This document shows, one piece after another, positions 7,962 through 15,191 of a DNA stretch of 46,903 bases. The stretch comes from Candidatus Saccharimonadota bacterium (GTDB lineage: Bacteria; Patescibacteriota; Saccharimonadia; Saccharimonadales; Saccharimonadaceae). Location of the stretch: assembly GCA_017514905.1 (NCBI GenBank), contig JAFWIK010000021.1:1-46903 (forward strand), in the 5' to 3' direction. The first letter of the stretch is position 1, and the number at the start of each line of letters is the position of its first letter. The position numbers and the translations under genes are program-made. Under the pieces are notes generated by a model. The model had not been told where the DNA came from, made no database searches, and was given only the letters and a program-made list of their open reading frames with translations.

Positions 7962-10160
7962 TCATCCCTTAAACACTGGCAAATCATCTGGAAACGGATC
8001 AAAATCCGATTCACCAAAATCACCCGAAAAATCCGAAGAACTTGAAAAATCCATAAACCCATCCCCATTTTCATCTTTATAACCCATCGAACCGACATCA
8101 TACCCTTTGGAGCCAGTACTATATCCCGCCGAACCATATGGATTATATCCTAACTCCGTCAAAAATCGCGACGGCATATTATAGTTTCTCGACCCGTATG
8201 AATATCGCGATGCTGCATAGGTCAAAAAGAGTTTTTTCATTGCGCGTGTCATTCCTACATATGCTAAACGTCTTTCTTCTTCCATTTCTTCTTCTTTTTC
8301 AGCCGCTCTGCCGCCTGGAAAAAGTCCCTCTTCCATCCCTACAATAAAAACTACCGGGAACTCCAAACCTTTCGCTGCATGCAAAGTCATTAGTGTTACG
8401 GAATTTTTCACAGTCGCCTCATCCGCCGACGACATTAAACTCGCATCCGCCAAAAAATCCTCCAAGGTATTATATTCCGCTGCTTGTGCGCCGAGAACTT
8501 CCAAGTTTCGCATCCGCTCTTCACTGCTTGGTGTGCCATCATCCGTAAGAGTTTTAAAATCAAAATACTCCACTACGCGCCTCACAATTTCGCCCGGATT
8601 ATCGCCTTCTTTTACAGACTTCAAAAATCCAATCAATTTTAATAATCCATTTTTTGCCTTCGCCGCATTCAAAACCTCCACAAGATCCGGATCAAGCAAA
8701 GGTTTTTCTCCCGAAATCGCATCTAGTCCCGCCAAAACCTTCGCAAGCGATACCTCTCCCACGCCAGAAAGCACGTTATTAAACACCCGCGCGAGGCTCA
8801 CTTTGTCCCGCTGATTTATGACCAAACGCAAAATCGCTAGCACGTCTTTTACTTCCTTCCGATCATAAAATCTCACTCCACCCACAATTTTATACGGAAT
8901 CTGCATATTCATAAACGCTTTTTCAAACGCATACGACTGTGCATTCGTCCGATAAAGCACCGCAAAATCCGCTAAATCCGGAAATTCGCTCTTCAAATTC
9001 AGAATCTTAAGCGCCACAAAGTTCGCCTCCGCATTTTCATCCTGCAAAGATTCTATGTCTACAGGCTCGCCTTTATCTGCATCAGTAAACAAAGTTTTTT
9101 CTGTTCGCATTTTATTCTCATTAATTATTTTCTGCGATGCCGCCAAAATATTCCCCGTCGAACGATAATTTTGCTCCAGTTTAATCACCTTCGCTCCAGG
9201 AAAATCTTTTTCAAAATTCAGAATATTAGTAAAATCCGCTCCCCGCCACGAATAAATTGATTGCCAATCATCTCCCACTACACAAATATTTCGTTTTTCG
9301 TTCACTAGAAGTCGCACAATATTATATTGCACAACATTCGTATCCTGATATTCATCAATCAAAATATGTTCAAATCTTTCTTGCCACTTTTTTCGAATCT
9401 CCGGAAAGTTTTTCAGAAGCATCAGCTCATATAATAATAAATCGTCAAAATCAAGCGCCGCCGCTTTCTTTTTTTCTTCCTCATAACGGTAAAAAATCTT
9501 CGCAATTTTTTTCTGATTCGGATAAAAAGCCTCTGCTTCATATTCTTCTGGACCTTTACCTTGATTCTTTTCGTTCGAGATAATCGCCTGAATCGATTTC
9601 GGTTTCAAACTTTTATCGTCCGTAAATTTCAACTCCTTCATAATCCGCCGCACTAAAGAAACCTGATCATCCATATCATAAATCACAAAATTCCGATCTA
9701 AGTCTAACGCCTCTGCCTCTTGCCGCAAAATTTTCACCGCAATCCCATGGAACGTCCCCATATACGGCATAAATGACCGCGGCGGCTCAGAAGCTACCTC
9801 CGCAAGAGAAGCATCATTTATGTCTCGACTCGGGGTATTCCGGAGCGCGGCAGCGCGAGGATTAGCGCCGGCCGCCCGTGGCGACGGGCCGGCCGGACGC
9901 GACCCCGAGTGAGATATAAATGATGCATTTTGCGAAAGCAGCTTCCACAGCCTCTCCCGCATTTCATTTGCCGCCTTATTGGTAAACGTTACAGCTAGAA
10001 TATTCGATGGTTTCACACCATGCGCAATTATATTTGCAATTCTATAAGTCAAAGTCCGCGTTTTCCCTGATCCTGCCCCCGCTAGAATCAACACCGGCCC
10101 TTCCAAACATTCCGCCGCCTCTTTTTGCGCCTCATTTAGACCATCAGTTATCTCATTCAT
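7962..10160 (-). CDS. UvrD/PcrA-type superfamily 1 DNA helicase with in-frame palindromic insertion
   Basis: 3'-5' SF1A helicase acting in excision repair and replication-fork maintenance. All core motifs are visible: Q-motif region (LNEAQKEAAE), Walker A AGAGSGKT (about 30-37), Ia (AVTFTNKAANEMRERL), II (ILIDEYQDTN), III (GDDWQSIYSWRGAD), V (TLHAAKGLEFPVVF) and VI (AYVGMTRA). Residues about 73-123, between MRERLWKLL and the GTFHG motif, are a roughly 50-residue insert read as [17 protein letters not shown], where PcrA has about 10 residues. This is copy 2 of the palindromic element, in opposite orientation to copy 1. The C-terminal tail is a Gly/Tyr/Ser- then Asp/Phe-rich low-complexity segment. 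The start at 10160 is chosen over 10163 because TATAAT (10172-10167) lies exactly 6 nt before it. Confidence 0.96.
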   Translation of the reverse strand: MNEITDGLNEAQKEAAECLEGPVLILAGAGSGKTRTLTYRIANIIAHGVKPSNILAVTFTNKAANEMRERLWKLLSQNASFISHSGSRPAGPSPRAAGANPRAAALRNTPSRDINDASLAEVASEPPRSFMPYMGTFHGIAVKILRQEAEALDLDRNFVIYDMDDQVSLVRRIMKELKFTDDKSLKPKSIQAIISNEKNQGKGPEEYEAEAFYPNQKKIAKIFYRYEEEKKKAAALDFDDLLLYELMLLKNFPEIRKKWQERFEHILIDEYQDTNVVQYNIVRLLVNEKRNICVVGDDWQSIYSWRGADFTNILNFEKDFPGAKVIKLEQNYRSTGNILAASQKIINENKMRTEKTLFTDADKGEPVDIESLQDENAEANFVALKILNLKSEFPDLADFAVLYRTNAQSYAFEKAFMNMQIPYKIVGGVRFYDRKEVKDVLAILRLVINQRDKVSLARVFNNVLSGVGEVSLAKVLAGLDAISGEKPLLDPDLVEVLNAAKAKNGLLKLIGFLKSVKEGDNPGEIVRRVVEYFDFKTLTDDGTPSSEERMRNLEVLGAQAAEYNTLEDFLADASLMSSADEATVKNSVTLMTLHAAKGLEFPVVFIVGMEEGLFPGGRAAEKEEEMEEERRLAYVGMTRAMKKLFLTYAASRYSYGSRNYNMPSRFLTELGYNPYGSAGYSTGSKGYDVGSMGYKDENGDGFMDFSSSSDFSGDFGESDFDPFPDDLPVFKG
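9791..9944. repeat. Palindromic protein-coding insertion element, copy 2 (in uvrD)
   Basis: The core at 9841-9900 is the reverse complement of the copy 1 core with one substitution (GAGGATTAGC against GAGAATTAGC). Locus-specific arms flank it: GCATCATTTATGTCTC (9821-9836) plus ACTCGGGGT on the left, and ACCCCGAGTGAGATATAAATG (with a short gap) plus TGCATTTTGCG on the right. Outer AAGCT/AGCTT ends are at 9791 and 9944. The element is oriented opposite to copies 1 and 3 relative to its gene. Confidence 0.9.
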
Positions 10161-10177
10161 CATTCCATTATAGCAAA

Positions 10178-11728
10178 TTAGATCCCGGTTAACGGCTCAA
10201 TATCCGCCCCCAGGTGCCTCAGTCTCGCCGCAAAATCCTGATACCCACGATTAATCGGATACACATTACGTAGAATCGACTTCCCTGGTGCCGCGAGCAT
10301 CCCAATCAAAATCACCACTGCCGGCCGGAGTGCCTGCGGCGCCACCAATTCTGCTGGACGCCAATTCGTCGGCCCTTCCACATACACCCGATGCGCATCA
10401 AGTAGCTCCACTTTCACATTCAAATTCGAAAGTTCCGTCGCATACACCGCCCGATTTTCAAACACCCAATCGTGAATTAGAGTCCGCCCTTCTGCCACCG
10501 CTGCAATTACCGAGAAAAACGGCAAGTTATCGATATTTAATCCCGGGAAAGGCATCGGATGAATCTTGTCTACCGGCGCCACCAAATGAGATTTTTTAAC
10601 CGTCAGATCCACTAGTCGCGTCCGCCCATTTGCCGACAAATATTCCGACGTTTTCTCAAACTTAGCATTCATATTCTTTAAAACCTCAAGCTCAATCTCC
10701 AGGAATTCAATTGGCGCCCGCAGAATCGTGATTTCAGAATTAGTCACGAGAGCCGCCGCAATAAAACTCATTGCCTCAATTGGATCCTCCGAAATTGTAT
10801 ATTCAACATTCATACTATGGCGCGATTTACCGCGCACTACCAATTTAGTTGTCCCAACTCCCTCAATCTTAACGCCAAGTTTTTCCAAAAAGAAGCATAA
10901 GTCCTGTACCATATAGTTTGGTGAAGCGCCCACGATTGTTGTCCTGCCAGAACTCATCGCAGCCGCCATCAATACATTTTCGGTCACCGTATCACCCCGC
11001 TCAGACAACACTATGTAGCGGTCTTCTTTACTCTTCAAAACCTTCTGATCTACTTCCACCTCGTAAAACCCACTATTAGTAGCCGCGTCAACTTTTAGTC
11101 CAAATGAAGCCAACGCCTTCAAATGTGGCTCTACTGTTCTTACTCCCAGCGAACAACCCCCCGCATACGGAATTGTAAACTTCTTATATCTAAAAAGTAA
11201 CGGCCCAAGGAACATAATAATAGACCTTGTTCGCCGCGCCGCCTCTATATTCATTTCTTCTAATTTCAATTCACGTGGTGATATAATTTCTAGATCTCGA
11301 TGACGATTCATCCAATGGCATTTTACCCCAATTGACTCCAAAACTTCAATAATTCTAAACACTTCCTCAATCCTCGCGACTCGATGTAAAACGGTTTTAC
11401 CAGTGTTAAGAAGTGCTGCACAAAGTAGCGCTACAGCCGCATTTTTAGAAGTATTCACAGTAATCTCACCCGCAAGCTCTTTACCTCCTCGAATCATAAA
11501 ACTCTGCGAAACAGAGTCATTTATAGAGAGAATCTGAGTACCAAACACCTCTGACATCTTCTTCACCATCTCAAGCGAAATGTTCTGTCCACCCTTTTCG
11601 ATCCGATGAATCGCTGACTGGCTCGTCCCCACAGCAGCCGCTAGCTCGCCTTGTGTCCAGCCCTTCTCAGTCCGAAGCTGCGTTACAGTTTCACCGATTA
11701 CTTGTTGATACGTCTTCGTTTTTTTCAT
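10178..11728 (-). CDS. murA: UDP-N-acetylglucosamine 1-carboxyvinyltransferase (MurA-type) fused to an N-terminal XRE HTH
   Basis: MurA transfers enolpyruvate from PEP to UDP-GlcNAc, the first committed step of peptidoglycan synthesis. Residues 1-65 are a Cro/C1-type helix-turn-helix (LRTEKGWTQGELAAAVGTSQ, IHRIEKG), an unusual fusion. From about residue 70 the EPSP-synthase fold follows: SKNAAVALLCAALL with the substrate lysine, GGCSLGVRTVEPH with the PEP-binding/catalytic cysteine (fosfomycin site), NIDNLPFF near the usual catalytic Asp loop, and INRGYQDFAARLRHLGADI at the end. The start is set at 11728 because TATAAT (11741-11736) lies 7 nt upstream; the longer in-frame start overlaps the promoter. 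It is divergent from pgk. The HTH may autoregulate or couple wall synthesis to transcription; this is inference. Confidence 0.92.
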   Translation of the reverse strand: MKKTKTYQQVIGETVTQLRTEKGWTQGELAAAVGTSQSAIHRIEKGGQNISLEMVKKMSEVFGTQILSINDSVSQSFMIRGGKELAGEITVNTSKNAAVALLCAALLNTGKTVLHRVARIEEVFRIIEVLESIGVKCHWMNRHRDLEIISPRELKLEEMNIEAARRTRSIIMFLGPLLFRYKKFTIPYAGGCSLGVRTVEPHLKALASFGLKVDAATNSGFYEVEVDQKVLKSKEDRYIVLSERGDTVTENVLMAAAMSSGRTTIVGASPNYMVQDLCFFLEKLGVKIEGVGTTKLVVRGKSRHSMNVEYTISEDPIEAMSFIAAALVTNSEITILRAPIEFLEIELEVLKNMNAKFEKTSEYLSANGRTRLVDLTVKKSHLVAPVDKIHPMPFPGLNIDNLPFFSVIAAVAEGRTLIHDWVFENRAVYATELSNLNVKVELLDAHRVYVEGPTNWRPAELVAPQALRPAVVILIGMLAAPGKSILRNVYPINRGYQDFAARLRHLGADIEPLTGI

Positions 11729-11735
11729 ATAAAAA

Positions 11736-11741
11736 ATTATA
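11736..11741 (-). promoter_or_regulatory. -10 box of murA, leaderless
   Basis: TATAAT on the minus strand is separated by 7 nt from the chosen ATG at 11728. Confidence 0.7.
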
Positions 11742-11787
11742 TCACAGCATGAATATTTGTAAAGCAAAAATCCACTCAAAAATGTGC

Positions 11788-11793
11788 TAAAAT
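11788..11793 (+). promoter_or_regulatory. -10 box of pgk, leaderless
   Basis: TAAAAT is separated by 6 nt from the pgk ATG. No Shine-Dalgarno sequence lies between. Confidence 0.7.
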
Positions 11794-11799
11794 GGTCTT

Positions 11800-12852
11800 A
11801 TGAAAACAATTAAGAATATCGATATCAAGGGTAAAACTTTTTTAATTCGCGTTGACTACAACGTACCAGTAAGAGACGGTAAGGTCACTAACGACCTTCG
11901 TATCCGCGCAAGTTTGCCAACTTTAAACTACTTGCTAGAACACGGTGCCAAACGCTTAATACTGATTTCCCATCTCGGTCGCCCCGAAGGCAAGCTCACG
12001 CCCGAAACCTCTCTCCAGCCGGTAGTTAACGATCTACAAAAGATTTACAAAGACCAAACCATCGGTTTTTATCCACTACCAGACTCTGAACAGCCCATTC
12101 CTATTCCAGAAAATATCAAAATTGCTCTACTCGAAAATCTCCGTACTAATCCCAGTGAAGAAAATAACGACGAAACGTTCATTAAGAATATCGTCAAATC
12201 TACCCAAGCCGATTATTACGTTCAAGATGGCTTTGCCGTTTTACATCGCGCCCACGCCTCTACCGATGCTATCAAAAATATCTTACCAGTTTACGCCGGT
12301 CTCCTAGTTGAAAAAGAAGTCAATAACCTCAAAAAAATTCTCGATAATCCCGAAAAACCACTGCTCGTCATCATTGGCGGCGCCAAAGTCGAAGACAAAC
12401 AACCCTTAATTGATACTTTCCTAAAGAAAGCTGACCAAATCTTTGTCGGCGGCAAGATCGCAAGCTCTGGTTATCAATCAGAAAATCCCAAAATCACCGT
12501 AGCCGACGATTTTGACGAAAATGCCGCTGGCGACAAACTCGATATTGGCCCTCTTTCTACCACCAAACTAGTTAATCTCATTACTGATGCTAAAACCATC
12601 ATCTGGAACGGTCTACTCGGCTATGCCGAAGATCCAGCCTACGCGACTGCTTCCACTATCACTGCCGAAATGCTCGGCGAAAAAGAAAATACCACCACCG
12701 TTATTTGCGGTGGCGATACCACGGGATTCGTTGAAAATTTAATGAAAGAACACAAAAACTTAAAATATACCCTCGTTTCTACTGGTGGCGGGGCTGCTCT
12801 CGAGTTCCTCCTCAAAAAACCGATGCCCGGTCTCAAGGCGATCATCGATTAA
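11800..12852 (+). CDS. pgk: Phosphoglycerate kinase, short form
   Basis: Catalyses 1,3-bisphosphoglycerate + ADP to 3-phosphoglycerate + ATP. Family motifs are visible: LIRVDYNVPV (signature), LISHLGRPEG, LLENLR, HRAHAST, LLVIIGGAKVEDK, TIIWNGLLG and the C-terminal GGDTTGF plus STGGGAALEFL nucleotide-binding loops. At 350 residues it is shorter than the usual 390-415. The segment after FVGGKIAS is shortened (the usual LKA.G..G.S helix region is reduced), and VQDGFAVLHRAHAS replaces the common DAFGTAHRAHAS. It is leaderless from the TAAAAT box. Together with pyk, which converges on it 43 bp away, it represents lower glycolysis in this window. Confidence 0.96.
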   Translation: MKTIKNIDIKGKTFLIRVDYNVPVRDGKVTNDLRIRASLPTLNYLLEHGAKRLILISHLGRPEGKLTPETSLQPVVNDLQKIYKDQTIGFYPLPDSEQPIPIPENIKIALLENLRTNPSEENNDETFIKNIVKSTQADYYVQDGFAVLHRAHASTDAIKNILPVYAGLLVEKEVNNLKKILDNPEKPLLVIIGGAKVEDKQPLIDTFLKKADQIFVGGKIASSGYQSENPKITVADDFDENAAGDKLDIGPLSTTKLVNLITDAKTIIWNGLLGYAEDPAYATASTITAEMLGEKENTTTVICGGDTTGFVENLMKEHKNLKYTLVSTGGGAALEFLLKKPMPGLKAIID

Positions 12853-12895
12853 TCGTCAAAAAGATTCTAATCGCAAAACATTTTTTAGATTACTG

Positions 12896-14323
12896 TCAAA
12901 TCTTCCTAATTTTTATTGTATCTGTACCGACCTTATTATTTTTACCCGACACAATCACTGCCGTTAAATCTTTTTCACCCTCTTTTGTCAGTAAATAACC
13001 AGATTCTTTTAACTCTAAACCTAAATTATAACCAGAATTCCGCGCATAAGGCCTGACAAAAGCCGAGTTCGCATAAATTAACGCCAACTGATTTGCCACT
13101 CTCGCATTATACGTCACTGTTACAATCGGTAAATTCGGTCTTTCCCCTGCCATTTTCATAGCAGTCGCACCCGTTGAAGTCTGACAAATCAAAATGTCTG
13201 CTTCAATATCTTCCGCAAGCCTAGCCGCTGCACTTGAAATCGCATCATAAATCCCCAGCTTTTTTTCGTCCTTATTAATTGGTGCCATTCGAGAATGATT
13301 CTGCGTAAATAAAATCACTTTTTTCATTTCTTTTACCGTCTCAAGCGGATACTTACCCATCGCCGTCTCATCCGAAAGCATCACGGCATCTGCTCCCTGC
13401 ACCACCGCCGTCGCCACATCCGAAACTTCAGCCCGCGTCGGTTCTGGCTCATCCACCATCGAAGCCATCATCTGCGTCGCCACAATACAAAGTTTCGCGT
13501 GCCTACGACAAAGCGCAATCAACTTTCGCTGCACCATAGGCACAACTTCATTACCAGCTTCTACCGCCATGTCGCCACGTGCCACCATAATGCCATCTGC
13601 CGCCTCGACAATCTCCTCCAATTTTTTCTCACTTTCAATCGCCTTTTTTGTCTCAATTTTTGCAATCACCTTAGCCGTTGAACCATACGACAAAAGCAGC
13701 TGTTTTAGTTTAATAATGTCAGCCGCACTTTGCACAAATGAAAGCGACACATAATCATAATCACAATTTGCGCCATATTCAATGTCCGCCAAATCCTTTG
13801 GCGTCAAAATATCTCCACCAAAATCCGTATCTGGCAAATTCAAACCTTTCTTCGACATTACAAAACCATCATTCAAAACCTTCACTTTCACTGCCGTACC
13901 AGACACAATCTCCATTACCTCAGTTTTGATCTTGCCATCAAATAGAAAAATTGGTTCACCAACCGTTACCTTCTCCGCCAAATTATACTGCACTGGCACA
14001 GTAAGCCCACCATCATGTTCAAACTCTTTCGATTCCAACACCATCTCGTCGCCAGTCTTCAAATCCAAATGGTTATCTTTCAAATCGCCTAAACGGATCT
14101 TCGGGCCTTGTAAATCCTGCAAAATCGCCACTGAACGGCCTTTCTTTGCTGCCGCTGCCCGAATCCATTTAATTTGCTGATCTCGTTCTTCATTTGAACC
14201 GTGTGAACAGTTCAATCTACATCCATTCACACCAGCCATAATGATGGCCTCAATCATCTCTGCCGAATTCGTCACCGGGCCAATTGTTGCTAAAATCTTC
14301 GTTCGTTTAAATAATCTACTCAT
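12896..14323 (-). CDS. pyk: Pyruvate kinase
   Basis: Converts PEP + ADP to pyruvate + ATP, the final glycolytic step. Motifs in order: TKILATIGPVTNS, GVNGCRLNCSHG, LQDLQGPKIRLG, a B-domain (residues about 75-170), KDLADIEYGANCDYDYVSLSFVQ, KIETKKAIE (catalytic Lys), IMVARGDMAVE, VATQMMASM and DAVMLSDETAMGKYP. The C-terminal domain carries the conserved TSTGATAMKMAGERPNLPIV. At 475 residues it has normal length. The ATG lies 6 nt after a TAAAAT -10 box, so it is probably leaderless. It is convergent with pgk. Confidence 0.97.
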   Translation of the reverse strand: MSRLFKRTKILATIGPVTNSAEMIEAIIMAGVNGCRLNCSHGSNEERDQQIKWIRAAAAKKGRSVAILQDLQGPKIRLGDLKDNHLDLKTGDEMVLESKEFEHDGGLTVPVQYNLAEKVTVGEPIFLFDGKIKTEVMEIVSGTAVKVKVLNDGFVMSKKGLNLPDTDFGGDILTPKDLADIEYGANCDYDYVSLSFVQSAADIIKLKQLLLSYGSTAKVIAKIETKKAIESEKKLEEIVEAADGIMVARGDMAVEAGNEVVPMVQRKLIALCRRHAKLCIVATQMMASMVDEPEPTRAEVSDVATAVVQGADAVMLSDETAMGKYPLETVKEMKKVILFTQNHSRMAPINKDEKKLGIYDAISSAAARLAEDIEADILICQTSTGATAMKMAGERPNLPIVTVTYNARVANQLALIYANSAFVRPYARNSGYNLGLELKESGYLLTKEGEKDLTAVIVSGKNNKVGTDTIKIRKI

Positions 14324-14368
14324 GTTACAATTTTACCATAAGTTTAATAGTATGATAATATATATAAT

Positions 14369-14845
14369 ATGGCCGCAAGAAGAAAAAACAAATCTCTTGG
14401 TTATTATCAATATCAACGTGTTCGTTCCGTTTATCAATCGAATCCAGCCAAAAAGATCATTCTTGTCGTAATACTGCTAGTTACCATTACGGTTATTATC
14501 GCCTCTATACTCAGCACCACGCTTACTACTGAAAATCAAGTTAAATCTACTATTGATAATATTGCTTCCGATTACTACGAAAACTATTTTTACGAAACTC
14601 TTTATTCGTCACCTGAATTCGACCAAAATAACCCAGGTGCCGCTCTAGAAAAATATCAAACCAAAGGTCTTTCCTCCCTCGCTCTACGCGATTTATTACT
14701 ATATGACAACCAAAAGCACTACGATCAATACGATTATCTCACTCAGCACTGTGACGTAAACCAAACCTACATTCTCTTTTTTCCTGACCCGCCATACGAT
14801 AATTCATCCTATCACACCAAAATCACCTATTCTTGCAATTTTTGA
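14369..14845 (+). CDS. Small membrane-anchored protein, unknown function
   Basis: 158 residues. The N-terminus is basic (MAARRKNKSLGYYQYQRVR), followed by one transmembrane helix (IILVVILLVTITVIIASIL) and an acidic, Tyr/Asp/Asn-rich extracytoplasmic domain with two late cysteines (HCDVN and SCNF). No family is recognised. Overlapping AT-rich -10-like boxes (TATGATAAT, TATATAAT) lie directly upstream, and pyk diverges on the other side. The topology (short basic cytoplasmic end, single helix, external globular part) resembles the 235-aa protein at 19816-20523, but I see no clear sequence match. The start is the only ATG before the helix. Confidence 0.75.
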   Translation: MAARRKNKSLGYYQYQRVRSVYQSNPAKKIILVVILLVTITVIIASILSTTLTTENQVKSTIDNIASDYYENYFYETLYSSPEFDQNNPGAALEKYQTKGLSSLALRDLLLYDNQKHYDQYDYLTQHCDVNQTYILFFPDPPYDNSSYHTKITYSCNF

Positions 14846-14854
14846 TCTTTTTGT

Positions 14855-14860
14855 TATAAT
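14855..14860 (+). promoter_or_regulatory. -10 box of tRNA-Glu
   Basis: A perfect TATAAT lies 33 nt before the tRNA. The leader contains the direct repeat AGCTAGT-CCA-AGCTAGT. Confidence 0.6.
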
Positions 14861-14893
14861 ATAAAAGCTAGTCCAAGCTAGTATTCACGAACT

Positions 14894-14968
14894 GGCCTCA
14901 TAGTATAATGGTTAGTACAACGGGTTTTCATCCCGTCAATGTGGGTTCAATTCCCGCTGAGGTCACCA
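14894..14968 (+). tRNA. tRNA-Glu (anticodon TTC)
   Basis: Acceptor GGCCTCA pairs with TGAGGTC and CCA is encoded. The anticodon stem ACGGG/CCCGT closes the loop TTTTCAT, with anticodon TTC. A normal GGTTCAATTCC T-arm is present. Confidence 0.95.
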
Positions 14969-14974
14969 AAATTT

Positions 14975-15008
14975 TCCATTCCCTGGCGTGTCATCCATAA
15001 TCTGGTAA
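14975..15008 (+). repeat. 34-nt motif downstream of tRNA-Glu, copy 1
   Basis: It starts 7 nt after the CCA end and matches, without gaps, a segment at the same position after tRNA-Cys (30504-30537) at 27 of 34 bases by my count. Shared blocks are TCCA, CCTGG, GTGTC, CCA and TGGTAA. In both places a terminator hairpin and then a FISUMP surface-protein gene follow. Confidence 0.6.
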
Positions 15009-15010
15009 TA

Positions 15011-15034
15011 TCCCCTATTTACAGGGGTTATTTT
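15011..15034 (+). terminator. Terminator of tRNA-Glu
   Basis: The stem CCCCT/AGGGG around ATTTAC is followed by TTATTTTAGTTTT. The remaining bases to 15191 are AT-rich, with a TACAAT -10 (15158-15163) for the next gene and nothing else recognisable. Confidence 0.6.
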
Positions 15035-15191
15035 AGTTTTCAGGGCATTAAAAGCAAAATATAGTATATGCCAATTAATAGCCAATCAAATGACTCCATG
15101 GAAAATTATTATAAATAAAAAAAGTAGAAAATTACCCCACAAAATCAAAAAATATGTTACAATAAGCATAAGCAAATAAATAAGGTCATAC

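Noticed and set aside
10315-10355. GC-rich GCCGGCCGGAGTGCC in murA as a fourth element copy
   Set aside because: It shares only a GGCCGG run with the 60-bp core, has no arms, and encodes the conserved MurA segment LRPAVVILIG.
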